Source: Pseudomonas sp. FEN | GTDB lineage: Bacteria > Pseudomonadota > Gammaproteobacteria > Pseudomonadales > Pseudomonadaceae | Length of the DNA: 64,000 nt | Direction of reading: 5' to 3' | NCBI RefSeq assembly: GCF_904067045.1 | Contig: NZ_CAJFDC010000012.1 | Coordinates: forward strand, 1 to 64,000 | Part shown: in pieces, positions 36,649 through 45,790 of the stretch | Layout: every line of letters starts with the position of its first letter | Position numbering within the stretch: position 1 is the first letter of the stretch | Notes under the pieces: model-generated | Seen by the model: only the letters and a program-made list of their open reading frames with translations | The model's database searches: none | Told to the model about the DNA's origin: nothing | Program-made: the position numbers and the translations under genes

Positions 36649-37581
36649 ATGAACCTCAAATTTCTCGAAACCTTCGTCTGGGTCGCGCGGCTGAAGAGTT
36701 TTCGCCTGACGGCGGACAAGCTCTTCACCACTCAGGCTTCCATTTCCAGCCGCATCGCGGTGCTCGAAAGCGAGCTGGGGGTGAAGCTGTTCCTGCGTGA
36801 TTCCCGCGGTGTCAGCCTGACCCCCGAAGGGCTCAAGGTGCTCGACTATGCCGAGCAGATGATGGACACCATGCAGGCGCTCAAGCATGCCATCGAAATC
36901 AGTTCGACCAAGGTCGGGCGCTTGCGCATCGGCGTGATGGATACGGTGATCCATACCTGGCTCAGCCCGTTGGTGGCGCAGATGTCGGACCGTTTTCCGC
37001 TGGTGGAAATCGAACTGGTGGCCGATACCGCGCTGAACCTCTGCGATCAGTTGCAAAAAGGCTTTCTCGACCTGGTGCTGCAGACCGATCTGCTGCGTCA
37101 GGAATCGATTCGCAGCCTGGAACTGATCAGCCACCCGATGGGCTGGGTGGTGGCCAGCAACTCGATCTATAACCGCGAATACGCAAGCCTCGCCGAGATC
37201 GCCCGGGAACGGATCGTGACCTTTTCGAAAAACTCGCGACCGCACCAGGAAATTCTCGGCCTGATGCAGATCCACGGCGTTCCGACACCACGGTTGAACT
37301 GCGTGAATTCGGTATCGGCGATTACCCGGCTACTGCGCGACGGATTCGGCATCGGTGCCCTGCCGCCGGTGCTGGTCAGGGAAGAACTGATGCGCGGCGA
37401 GTTGACCTTGCTGGCCCTGGATGTACGCCCACCGAACCTGGAAGTGGTGGTGTCCTGGCGGGTTGGCGTGGAGTTGGTGGAGGAAATTGTCGCGCTGTGC
37501 CAGGAGGTACTGCACAGCTACGCGGACAAGCTGGGCGAGCAGTATGTGGTTCTGAGCAAGCCCACCCTCGCCCACCAATGA
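36649..37581 (+). CDS. LysR-family transcriptional regulator
   Basis: The product has 310 residues: HTH at about 5-60 (FLETFVWVARLKSFRLTADK, TTQASISSRIAVLESELG) and a ligand-binding domain. Divergent from the MFS-pxpABC operon across 160 bp, it probably controls that operon and itself. The ligand is unknown but 5-oxoproline is the obvious candidate. Confidence 0.86.
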   Translation: MNLKFLETFVWVARLKSFRLTADKLFTTQASISSRIAVLESELGVKLFLRDSRGVSLTPEGLKVLDYAEQMMDTMQALKHAIEISSTKVGRLRIGVMDTVIHTWLSPLVAQMSDRFPLVEIELVADTALNLCDQLQKGFLDLVLQTDLLRQESIRSLELISHPMGWVVASNSIYNREYASLAEIARERIVTFSKNSRPHQEILGLMQIHGVPTPRLNCVNSVSAITRLLRDGFGIGALPPVLVREELMRGELTLLALDVRPPNLEVVVSWRVGVELVEEIVALCQEVLHSYADKLGEQYVVLSKPTLAHQ

Positions 37582-37606
37582 CACAGGACTTGTGTGGGGG
37601 GGACTC

Positions 37607-38140
37607 TTACCAACCCCGCTCACGCCGCGCCAGGCGTTCGCGCTGGCGCTTGCCGCCCAGCACCACCCAGTCCACCAGGCGGAAGAAGCCTTCGATCACG
37701 AACGAGAACAACAGCGCCGCGCCCATTGCCCAGCCGATCGCCTCGGGCGACAACAGCACCTGGTAGGTATAACCCTGCAAGGTTTCCTGGCGGATCGCCG
37801 GATCGGCCGCATACGCCACCTGCAACGCCCGTTTGTACCAGGGGCCCTGCATGGCCTGGAACTGGTCGTCCAGCAGGCGCTGACGGTTGAGCAAGGTGCC
37901 AAGGCTCTCGGCATCGCTACGAAACACCGGATCGTCACTGGCGCGGTAATGCGCCACCAGCGCTTGCAAGTCACCGTTGAAGAACTGCTCGGCGGTCTTC
38001 TGGAACCCCTGAAGACTGGTCTGCGCCTCAATCAGGTGCGCCTCGACCCGCTTGGCATAGTCATTGATGAAGCCCGGTACCTGGACCCCGATCAACAGGC
38101 CCAGGGTAAACAGAATCAGCCGCAGGTAACTCAACCACAT
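37607..38140 (-). CDS. DUF2937-family membrane protein
   Basis: The product has 177 residues: an N-terminal membrane helix (LRLILFTLGLLIGVQVPGF, 5-23), a periplasmic helical domain of about 100 residues, and a C-terminal helix (AIGWAMGAALLFSFVIEGFF) with a basic tail KRQRERLARRERGW. The length and layout match DUF2937. ATG 38140 has AAGGAAG eight bases upstream and lies 12 bp after the amidotransferase stop, so the two are probably co-transcribed. No function is known. Confidence 0.78.
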   Translation of the reverse strand: MWLSYLRLILFTLGLLIGVQVPGFINDYAKRVEAHLIEAQTSLQGFQKTAEQFFNGDLQALVAHYRASDDPVFRSDAESLGTLLNRQRLLDDQFQAMQGPWYKRALQVAYAADPAIRQETLQGYTYQVLLSPEAIGWAMGAALLFSFVIEGFFRLVDWVVLGGKRQRERLARRERGW

Positions 38141-38151
38141 AACGGACTTCC

Positions 38152-38928
38152 TTATTCGGTCTGGCCCTGGCTGACGCATTCGCCGCGCCGCCACAGGCTC
38201 CATTGGCCCGGTTCGTAGCGGGTCCAGGTTTCGTTTTCAGTCAGGGGTTCGGTGGCAATCACCGTCACCACGTCATTGGGCGTGGTTTCGGCCTGGAAGT
38301 CGACGATCACGTCGACATCCTTCAAGCGCGCCGGCCCGAACGGCGCGCGCCGGGTGATCTGGGCCAATTTGCTCGAGCAATAGCAGAACAGCCAGTCGCC
38401 GTCGCTGAGCAGGCAGTTGAACACCCCCTTGCCGCGGTACTCGGCACAGGCCTGGACCAGCGACGGCAATAGCACTTCGATGTCCACCGGCTCGGGAAAG
38501 TCCTGGCGCACGCGATTGAGCAAGTCACAGAAGGCCGCTTCGCTGTCGGTATCGCCCACCGGGCGATAAAAGCCGGTCGGTGGCTGAAAGTCCGCCAACT
38601 GGCCGTTGTGGGCGAAACACCAGTTGCGTCCCCACAGCTCGCGGACAAAAGGATGGGTATTGGACAGGCAGACCTTGCCGACATTGGCCTGGCGGATATG
38701 CCCGATCACCACTTCGCTCTTGATCGGGTAACGCTGTACCAACTGCGCGACCTCGGACTCGCAGCTCGCCGCCGGATCCTGGAACAGGCGCAAGCCCCGG
38801 CCCTCATAGAAGGCGATGCCCCAGCCGTCGCGATGGGGCCCGGTACGTCCCCCGCGCTGCATCAGGCCGGTAAAGCTGAAAACGATATCGGTCGGTACAT
38901 TGGCGCTCATGCCCAACAATTCACACAT
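38152..38928 (-). CDS. Class II glutamine amidotransferase (YafJ-like)
   Basis: The protein has 258 residues, with the catalytic N-terminal cysteine exposed after Met removal (MCELLGMSANVP). It continues with the Ntn-hydrolase features HRDGWGIAFYEG, GHIRQANVGKV, FAHNGQL and GDTDSEAAF. It is a stand-alone amidase domain without a synthetase partner; relatives are annotated YafJ. The physiological ammonia acceptor is unknown. Confidence 0.87.
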   Translation of the reverse strand: MCELLGMSANVPTDIVFSFTGLMQRGGRTGPHRDGWGIAFYEGRGLRLFQDPAASCESEVAQLVQRYPIKSEVVIGHIRQANVGKVCLSNTHPFVRELWGRNWCFAHNGQLADFQPPTGFYRPVGDTDSEAAFCDLLNRVRQDFPEPVDIEVLLPSLVQACAEYRGKGVFNCLLSDGDWLFCYCSSKLAQITRRAPFGPARLKDVDVIVDFQAETTPNDVVTVIATEPLTENETWTRYEPGQWSLWRRGECVSQGQTE

Positions 38929-38960
38929 GCTCGGACTCTCGCTTCAATGCAGGGACGCCG

Positions 38961-39461
38961 TTACAGACGCGGTTCGACCCGCGGACGACCATTGCCACCG
39001 GTCGGCGGCTGGCGCCCATAACGCTCGCCGCGATCGACCGCCGCGAACGGTTGATCGTCTTCCTCGGGCTCGGCCTCCGGGGGCGTGCCAGCGGCTACCG
39101 GCTGCGGGCGACGGGCCTTGATGGAGCGCTCGATGGGCCAACGAATCAAGGCAAAGACCAGATAAACGCCCACGGCGATCATCAAGTACATGAACAGATC
39201 GGAAACCGCGCGCCAGGCGTTATTGCCGACCTTGAACAGCAGGTCCAGGGCCGTAATGGCCACCGCCGGGGCGAATTTTTCCTTCACCGGGTCGATAATG
39301 GTCGGGCTGAACAGCAGCACCGCCATCACCACGCGCAGCGGCTCGCGCAACCAGCGCCAGATCCAGCGGGTCAGGCGAAACCACACCAACAGGCAGCCCA
39401 AGGCGGCGAAGGCGTAGCAGCCCCAGGCGATCAGATAGTCGTTCTCGGTCATGGTGTCCAT
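38961..39461 (-). CDS. Inner-membrane protein, function unknown
   Basis: The product has 166 residues with three hydrophobic segments: about 8-26 (IAWGCYAFAALGCLLVWF), 42-54 and 90-110 (MYLMIAVGVYLVFALI). A proline-, acid- and arginine-rich cytoplasmic tail of about 45 residues follows (EAEPEEDDQPF...). It is conserved next to the oligopeptidase gene in pseudomonads as I recall. Database labels such as MFS transporter do not fit a three-helix protein of this length. It is divergent from the oligopeptidase B gene. Confidence 0.72.
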   Translation of the reverse strand: MDTMTENDYLIAWGCYAFAALGCLLVWFRLTRWIWRWLREPLRVVMAVLLFSPTIIDPVKEKFAPAVAITALDLLFKVGNNAWRAVSDLFMYLMIAVGVYLVFALIRWPIERSIKARRPQPVAAGTPPEAEPEEDDQPFAAVDRGERYGRQPPTGGNGRPRVEPRL

Positions 39462-39550
39462 GGCAAGGCAGGCAAATAGATGCCTATGATAACGGCTTTT
39501 CGCCGGTCCGGCTGCCCCGCCGTCAGCGATCCGCCCACAGAGAGTTCACC

Positions 39551-41602
39551 ATGTCCCTCGCCAACAGCGCCAACAGCGCCCCGATTGCCCGCCGCGACGC
39601 GGGCGCGGACCCTTACGCCTGGTTGCAGGAGCGCGACAGCGATGCCGTGCTCGACTACCTCAAGGCCGAAAACAGCTACCAGCAGGCCCAACTGGCCGAC
39701 CAGAGCGAACTGCGCGAAACCCTGTTCGAGGAGATCAAGGGCCGGATTCTCGAAACCGACCTGTCCCTGCCTTCGCCCTGGGGCCCATTCCTGTACTACA
39801 CCCGCACCACCGCCGGCGACGAATATCCGCGGCACTACCGCTGCCCGCGTCCGACCGATGACAGCCTGAGCGTGGATGCAAGCGCCGAAGCCCTGCTGCT
39901 CGACCCCAACGTGCTGGCCGCGGGCGGTTTCTTCTCCCTCGGCGCATTCAGCGTCAGCCCGGATCATCGGCGCCTGGCCTATAGCCTCGACACCAGCGGC
40001 GAAGAGGTCTATCGCCTGTACGTCAAGGAACTCGACAGCGGCGCGGTCAGCGAATTGCCGTTCGACGACTGCGACGGCAGCATGACCTGGGCCAATGACA
40101 GCCAGACGCTGTTTTTCGCTGAACTGGACGATACCCATCGCCCGCACAAGCTGTATCGCCATCGCCTCGGCGACAGCACGGCCGAAGAGGTCCTGCGGGA
40201 AACCGACGGGCGCTTCTTCCTGCATTGCTACCGCAGTAGCTCCGAGCGGCAACTGGTGGTGTTGTTCAATAGCAAAACCACCAGCGAAGCCTGGGCCCTG
40301 GACGCCAACACCCCGGACCAGGCCTTTACCTGCCTGGCACCACGGGTCGAAGGCCACGAGTACTTCGTCGACCACGGCCAGTATCAGGAACAGTGGAGCT
40401 GGTTTATCCGCAGCAACCAGGACGGCATCAACTTCGCGCTGTTTCAGGCCCCGGACCACGGCGTGCCAAGCCGTGCCGACTGGCAATTGCTGGTGCCCCA
40501 CGACGATCAGGTAATGCTCGAAGGCCTGACCCTGAACGCCTCGGCCCTGTGCCTGAGCCTGCGTGAAGGCGGCTTGCCGATCCTCGAAGTGCGGCCCAAG
40601 GGCCTGCCGCACTATCGCGTGCAACTGCCGGATGCCGCCTACAGCCTCTACGTGCAGGACAGTCTGGAATTCACCAGCCCGACCATCCGCCTGCGCTACG
40701 AAGCGCTCAATCGCCCGGCCCAGATCCGCCAATTGACCCTGGCCAGCGGCGAACAGCGCGTGCTCAAGCAAACCCCGGTGCTCGGCGACTTCGATCCGGA
40801 TGCCTACGTCAGCCAGCGCCTCTGGGCCACGGCCGCGGACGGCACGCGAGTGCCCATCAGCCTGGTGGTCAAGCGCGAATTGCAAGGCCAGGCCACGCCC
40901 CTCTACCTCTACGGTTATGGTGCCTACGGCGAAAGCCTCGACCCATGGTTCTCCCACGCCCGCCTGAGCCTGCTGGAGCGAGGCATGGCCTTCGCCATCG
41001 CCCATGTGCGCGGCGGCGGCGAATTGGGCGAAGCCTGGTATCGCGCCGGCAAGCAGGCGCACAAGCAGAACAGCTTCGATGACTTCATCGCCTGCGCCGA
41101 GCACCTGATCGCCGAAGGCCTGACCACCTCCAAACAACTGGCCATCAGCGGCGGCAGTGCCGGCGGCCTGTTGATCGGCGCCGTGCTCAACCAACGCCCG
41201 GAACTGTTCCAGGCCGCCATCGCCGAAGTGCCGTTCGTCGATGTGCTGAACACCATGCTCGACCCGGACCTGCCGCTGACCGTTACCGAATACGACGAAT
41301 GGGGCAATCCCGAGGAGCCCGAGGTCCATGCGCGGATCAAAGCCTACGCGCCGTATGAAAACGTGCGTGCCCAGGCCTACCCGGCGACCCTGGTGATCGC
41401 CGGCTACAACGACAGTCGCGTGCAGTATTGGGAAGCGGCCAAATGGGTGGCGAAATTGCGGGCCACGAAAACCGACGAACATCTACTCTTGCTCAAGACC
41501 GAACTGGGTGCGGGCCATGGCGGCATGAGCGGTCGTTACCAGGGATTACGTGACGTAGCCCTCGAATACGCCTTCGTGTTCAAGGTTCTGGGCCTGGTCT
41601 GA
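39551..41602 (+). CDS. ptrB: Oligopeptidase B-like S9 serine peptidase
   Basis: The product has 683 residues with the two-domain prolyl-oligopeptidase plan: a beta-propeller over residues 80-400 and an alpha/beta hydrolase domain at both ends. The nucleophile Ser is at about 536 in SGGSAGG, the Asp in YNDSRVQYWE near 620 and the His in AGHGGMSG near 655. It cleaves short peptides after basic residues in the cytosol. It may be co-transcribed with nothing; 91 bp separate it from the next gene. Confidence 0.9.
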   Translation: MSLANSANSAPIARRDAGADPYAWLQERDSDAVLDYLKAENSYQQAQLADQSELRETLFEEIKGRILETDLSLPSPWGPFLYYTRTTAGDEYPRHYRCPRPTDDSLSVDASAEALLLDPNVLAAGGFFSLGAFSVSPDHRRLAYSLDTSGEEVYRLYVKELDSGAVSELPFDDCDGSMTWANDSQTLFFAELDDTHRPHKLYRHRLGDSTAEEVLRETDGRFFLHCYRSSSERQLVVLFNSKTTSEAWALDANTPDQAFTCLAPRVEGHEYFVDHGQYQEQWSWFIRSNQDGINFALFQAPDHGVPSRADWQLLVPHDDQVMLEGLTLNASALCLSLREGGLPILEVRPKGLPHYRVQLPDAAYSLYVQDSLEFTSPTIRLRYEALNRPAQIRQLTLASGEQRVLKQTPVLGDFDPDAYVSQRLWATAADGTRVPISLVVKRELQGQATPLYLYGYGAYGESLDPWFSHARLSLLERGMAFAIAHVRGGGELGEAWYRAGKQAHKQNSFDDFIACAEHLIAEGLTTSKQLAISGGSAGGLLIGAVLNQRPELFQAAIAEVPFVDVLNTMLDPDLPLTVTEYDEWGNPEEPEVHARIKAYAPYENVRAQAYPATLVIAGYNDSRVQYWEAAKWVAKLRATKTDEHLLLLKTELGAGHGGMSGRYQGLRDVALEYAFVFKVLGLV

Positions 41603-41693
41603 GGAACTCTGTCCGGCGTCCTGGTCTTAACTCTGGGCCGTCGGGTTTCAATGCCCGCACAGAATAACAAGCGACAAGAAAAGACCGTGAGCC

Positions 41694-42167
41694 ATGTCAG
41701 AGCCGACCTTACTGAATAACGAAATCCGCGACATGCTGATGGACTGCGGCTTGTTCGCCACCTTGCTACCGGCGGACTGCCTCGCCGCTGCCGGCTATTT
41801 CAGCATCAGCAGCGTCGCCAAGGGCGAAGCCATCTTCAACGAGGGTGATGCCGGGACCTTCATGTGCATCATTCATCGCGGCAACGTGAACGTGCAGAAG
41901 AGCAACGCCGAGGGTCAACCGGTGGTGATCGCCACCTTGCGCGCCGGCCGGGCCTTCGGCGAGATGGCGGTGCTCGATGGCGAACGGCGCTCGGCCAGTT
42001 GCGTGGCGGCCAGCGATTGCCAGTTGCTGAACCTGGGCAAGGACTCCCTGGAAAAGATGCTCCACGACGCGCCGAAGATCGCCGCCAAGATCATTCGAGC
42101 CATCGCCATTGCGCTGTCCAAGCGACTGCGCATGGCGGATGGCCAACTGCTCTCGCAACAGGTCTAG
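41694..42167 (+). CDS. Single-domain cyclic-nucleotide-binding protein
   Basis: The product has 157 residues and is just one cNMP-binding domain with a helical tail. The phosphate-binding cassette is present as FGEMAVLDGERRSAS with the Arg in place; the beta-roll residues KGEAIFNEGD and IHRGNVNVQ precede it. There is no HTH, so it is not a Crp-type regulator. It may act on a partner protein, unknown here. Its stop overlaps the convergent small gene by 4 bp. Confidence 0.84.
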   Translation: MSEPTLLNNEIRDMLMDCGLFATLLPADCLAAAGYFSISSVAKGEAIFNEGDAGTFMCIIHRGNVNVQKSNAEGQPVVIATLRAGRAFGEMAVLDGERRSASCVAASDCQLLNLGKDSLEKMLHDAPKIAAKIIRAIAIALSKRLRMADGQLLSQQV

Positions 42168-42445
42168 CTGGAGCTTTCCTGCGCTTTATCTGTTTTCTCA
42201 GCCTTGTCGTTCTGCTCCGGGCCCGGCTGGGTCTGGTCCTTGGGCGGCTGCGGCAACTCAATGCTCGGCAGCGGCTCGCCGGGCTTGGCTGGCGTGCGTG
42301 GGGTGATCTGCGGGGATGGCGTCGGGGTGGCGGTACTTGGCGCCCCCGGTTTTGGCGTGACCGGCACTGGCGAAAGATCCTCGGCCCGTGCAGTGGTAAT
42401 GGTGAGCGCGGTCAAGGCAATGACCGCTACAATAGCGCGTTTCAT
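42164..42445 (-). CDS. Small proline-rich periplasmic protein
   Basis: The 93-residue product has a signal peptide (MKRAIVAVIALTALTITTAR) and a mature part that is mostly Pro, Thr, Ser, Glu and Lys (PVTPKPGAPSTATPTPSPQ), probably disordered. ATG 42445 is used; a TTG just before it would add one residue. No function is known. It ends four bases into the convergent neighbour. Confidence 0.65.
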   Translation of the reverse strand: MKRAIVAVIALTALTITTARAEDLSPVPVTPKPGAPSTATPTPSPQITPRTPAKPGEPLPSIELPQPPKDQTQPGPEQNDKAEKTDKAQESSS

Positions 42446-42527
42446 CAATGGCTCCGTTGCCAGACTTCTCTGTCTGCCTTCAGGCTACTCGCAACGCGGC
42501 TATTTTGCCCCTCCCAATGAGATTTCC

Positions 42528-43214
42528 ATGAAACGTTTCGTGCTGCTGGACACCACCCCGATTCCCGAAAACGGCGGTGCCTTGTGCCTGTTCGAGTATG
42601 GCGAAGACTTCGTGATCAAGATTCAGGGCGGCGACGGCGGGCAGTTGATGAACACCCGCATGCACGGCTCCGAGGATGCCCTGGCGGAAATCCCCTGCCG
42701 CAAGGTCGCCGGCCGGCCGCAATCGCGGGTGCTGATCGGCGGCCTGGGCATGGGCTTCACCCTGGCCGCGGCGCTCAAGCACCTGGGCAAGACCGCCGAA
42801 GTCGTGGTCGCCGAACTGGTGCCAGGGGTCGTCGAATGGAACCGCGGTCCGCTGGGGGAAAAAGCCGGGCGGCCGCTGGACGACCCGCGCACGCTGATTC
42901 GCCTGGAAGACGTGGCCAAGGTCCTGCAGGCCGAGCCCAATGGCTTCGATGCGATCATGCTCGATGTCGACAACGGCCCTGAAGGCCTGACCCAGAAAGC
43001 CAACAGCTGGCTCTACTCGAGCGCTGGCCTGAACGCCTGCGCCAAGGCCCTGCGGCCCAAGGGCGTGCTGGCGGTGTGGTCGGCCAGCGCCGACAGCCAC
43101 TTCTGCGACAAGCTGCGCAAGGCCGGCTTCAAGGCCGAGGAAGTCCAGGTCCATGCCCACGGCAACAAGGGGACGCGCCATACCATCTGGATCGCCGAGA
43201 AGCTCAAGAACTGA
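42528..43214 (+). CDS. Spermidine-synthase-like Rossmann methyltransferase-fold protein
   Basis: The 228-residue product keeps the nucleotide-binding loop of the polyamine synthase family (LIGGLGMGFTLAAAL), the acidic residue after strand 2 (VVVAELVPGVVEWNR) and IMLDVDNGPEGL. It lacks the full N-terminal beta domain of SpeE and probably uses SAM or a related ligand. Its role is unknown. ATG 42528 was chosen because the conserved sequence starts there; the frame upstream overlaps the opposite gene. Confidence 0.78.
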   Translation: MKRFVLLDTTPIPENGGALCLFEYGEDFVIKIQGGDGGQLMNTRMHGSEDALAEIPCRKVAGRPQSRVLIGGLGMGFTLAAALKHLGKTAEVVVAELVPGVVEWNRGPLGEKAGRPLDDPRTLIRLEDVAKVLQAEPNGFDAIMLDVDNGPEGLTQKANSWLYSSAGLNACAKALRPKGVLAVWSASADSHFCDKLRKAGFKAEEVQVHAHGNKGTRHTIWIAEKLKN

Positions 43215-43264
43215 GCTAGACTTTGCCGCATAACCGTCATTAACCCCTTCGACAAGGTGACCCC

Positions 43265-43639
43265 ATGAGTTCGGCCAACCCTCCCTCCCATACCGCCAAG
43301 CTGGACCGTATCCTGGCCGATGCGAAACGCGATAAAGAGATGGGCTATCGTGACAAGGCGCTGAAAATGTACCCGCACGTCTGCGGTCGCTGCGCCCGTG
43401 AATTTTCCGGCAAGCGCCTCAGCGAGCTCACCGTGCACCACCGCGACCACAACCATGACAACAACCCGCAGGACGGTTCCAACTGGGAGCTGCTGTGCCT
43501 GTTCTGCCATGACAACGAGCACTCGCGCTACACCGACCAGCAGTACTTCGGCGATAGCTCCCTGAGCAGCCCGAAGATCGCCAAGGCCACTCACAACCCG
43601 TTCGCGGCGCTGGCCGGATTGATGAAGAAAGACGAGTAA
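43265..43639 (+). CDS. YajD-like HNH nuclease-family protein
   Basis: The protein has 124 residues. Two Cys-x2-Cys zinc motifs (CGRC and CLFC) flank the HNH-type core LTVHHRDHNHDNNPQDGSNW. The family is conserved in gamma-proteobacteria as YajD; its nuclease activity is predicted by fold only. It is 50 bp behind the spermidine-synthase-like gene and may share its transcript. Confidence 0.85.
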   Translation: MSSANPPSHTAKLDRILADAKRDKEMGYRDKALKMYPHVCGRCAREFSGKRLSELTVHHRDHNHDNNPQDGSNWELLCLFCHDNEHSRYTDQQYFGDSSLSSPKIAKATHNPFAALAGLMKKDE

Positions 43640-43651
43640 TGGCTACACCGG

Positions 43652-45577
43652 CTAGACCGTAAATCGCTGGACCAGCACGCTGAGATCACCGCCCAGGCGT
43701 GATAGCTCGAGGCTCGCCGTCGCCGTGCGGGCACTCGACTGCGCCGATGCGTCGGCAATATGGCGCACGCGTTCCAGATTGCCGCTGATCTGTTCGCAAG
43801 CGCGGGTTTGCTGATCGGCGGCCGTGGCAATCTGCGAGTTCATCGACTGGATCAGCGACGCCGACTGGCGAATTTCACTGAGCACGCCACCGGCTTCACG
43901 GGCCAGGACCACACTGGACAGACTCATGTCCTGGCTCTGGCGCATGATTGCCGTGGCCTGCTCGGTACCGCCATGCAGGGCCGCGATCAGCCCCTCGATT
44001 TCCTCGGTGGAGCGCTGGGTGCGCTGGGCCAGCGCCCTTACTTCATCGGCCACCACCGCAAAGCCTCGCCCCGCCTCACCGGCGCGCGCGGCTTCAATAG
44101 CGGCGTTGAGTGCCAGCAGATTGGTCTGTTCCGCCACCTCGCGGATAACCCCGAAAACACCGCCGATGCGTTCACCGTCTTCACGCAGACGCTCCATTGC
44201 CAGGGCGGAGCGATCGACATTGAGCACCAGGGCTTCAAAGTGCTCGATTGCCTGGCTCACCACACGATTGCCCTCGACACTGCGTCGCTCGGCCGCCTGC
44301 GCCGCCTCCGAGGCCTGCTGGGCATTGCGGGCGATATGCTGGGCACTGTCGACCATCTCAGCCATGGCGCCGGCAACCTCTTCGGTCTGCTGGCGCTGTT
44401 GCGAGATTCCCGCGCTGCCGTGGGCGGTGACCGTCGACAAGCCTTCGGCGGCCTGGGTCAGTTGACGCGTGCCGTCGCCGATGCTGCCGATCAGTTGACG
44501 TAGATGCCCGGCCATTTCCCGCATGGCCGTCATCATTTGTCCCAGTTCGTCACGCCGACGGCTTTCCAGGTTACCGGTCAGGTCGCCCGAGGCGATCTGC
44601 CGAGCCAGGGCCAGGGTCCGCTTGAGCGGCGGGACGATCTGCCGGGTCATGGCCCAGGCCGAGAGCAAACCCAGCAACAGCGCCAGGGCTCCCGCCAGCA
44701 ACAGCTCGCCGCGAGCCATTCGCACATCGTGAGCGCGCCCTTGCAATTGCAGTTGATAGACCGCCGCACTCAGTTGCTGCAAGTCACCCGCCTGCGCCAG
44801 CATCGCCTGTTTCGCCTGCTGGCTCTTGAGCACGCTGTCGCTAAAGTCCACGACCCGGTCCTGGTAGGTCACCGCCGCCTGCAACGCTCCGAGCAACGGC
44901 GTCTGCAAGGCATCACCCGGCAGTTGCCCATACAAATCGTTACCTTGCACACGAATCCGGTCGGCCATCTGCGAAACACGCAACTGCGCTTCGGGCAGCG
45001 GATCGGCGATATACAGGCGCACCTGATCGCGCAATTGCGCCATCAGCCATTGCAGCTCGACCACCGACTGCGCCTGATCGACGGTGACCGCCGGATCGCT
45101 GCGCATTTGCAGGAAGAATTGGCTACGCAACCGCGTCAGTTGCTCGGCGATATTCTCCATCACCGGCACCATGGCCCTTTCCGCTTCGCGGGCCTGGCGC
45201 CGGGCCGCGACGAACTCGGCAAAACTCTGCTGATAAGCCCGGGCCACCTCGCGGATACGCGTGAGGGTCGCCTGTGCGTCGGTTTCCAGGCTCATCTGCA
45301 ATTTGTCGACACCAGCATACAAAGCCTGCATCTGCCCGGCATAGGCGTCGACCGCCGCGCTTTGCCCGGTGCGCTCGAATTCGTTTTCCTGCAAGCGCAC
45401 GGCGGCGATCTGCGTGTCCAGCGAGACACTGTCCACCAGCGCTTCGCTACGCATCGTCAGTTGCCCGATGCTGTACCAGGCGATGCCGCTCAGCAGCGCC
45501 GTGAGCAGCAACACGATGCCAAACCCCAGCGTCAACTTGCGGCGTACCGAAGCGCCCATCAACCAGTCGGCGACCAT
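43652..45577 (-). CDS. Methyl-accepting chemotaxis protein, HBM-type sensor
   Basis: The product has 641 residues. Topology: a short cytoplasmic N-terminus, TM1 at about 15-35 ([19 protein letters not shown]), a periplasmic all-helical domain of about 250 residues, TM2 near 290-310 ([19 protein letters not shown]), HAMP, and the signalling coiled coil with its tip [19 protein letters not shown]. The length and helical nature of the sensor suit the HBM domain, which in McpS binds TCA intermediates; the ligand here is not known. ATG 45577 has GGAGA upstream. A chemotaxis signal to CheA is expected. Confidence 0.87.
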   Translation of the reverse strand: MVADWLMGASVRRKLTLGFGIVLLLTALLSGIAWYSIGQLTMRSEALVDSVSLDTQIAAVRLQENEFERTGQSAAVDAYAGQMQALYAGVDKLQMSLETDAQATLTRIREVARAYQQSFAEFVAARRQAREAERAMVPVMENIAEQLTRLRSQFFLQMRSDPAVTVDQAQSVVELQWLMAQLRDQVRLYIADPLPEAQLRVSQMADRIRVQGNDLYGQLPGDALQTPLLGALQAAVTYQDRVVDFSDSVLKSQQAKQAMLAQAGDLQQLSAAVYQLQLQGRAHDVRMARGELLLAGALALLLGLLSAWAMTRQIVPPLKRTLALARQIASGDLTGNLESRRRDELGQMMTAMREMAGHLRQLIGSIGDGTRQLTQAAEGLSTVTAHGSAGISQQRQQTEEVAGAMAEMVDSAQHIARNAQQASEAAQAAERRSVEGNRVVSQAIEHFEALVLNVDRSALAMERLREDGERIGGVFGVIREVAEQTNLLALNAAIEAARAGEAGRGFAVVADEVRALAQRTQRSTEEIEGLIAALHGGTEQATAIMRQSQDMSLSSVVLAREAGGVLSEIRQSASLIQSMNSQIATAADQQTRACEQISGNLERVRHIADASAQSSARTATASLELSRLGGDLSVLVQRFTV

Positions 45578-45790
45578 AACGAACTCTCCTGTGAGGCCGT
45601 CAGCCGGCCGAGGCAATGCGCCAAATGCCTTGAGGCACGTTGAGATGACTGGCATTCTAAATCGATCGATCTAAAACACAAGGCCAAGATTTTTTCCAAC
45701 GGCTGTAATTTAAAGCCCTATACCCTCTCAACAGGGCAAAGTGCCTGCATGTAGGACATCCTCCTTGTTTCTGTACCGAGAACGCCGTCG

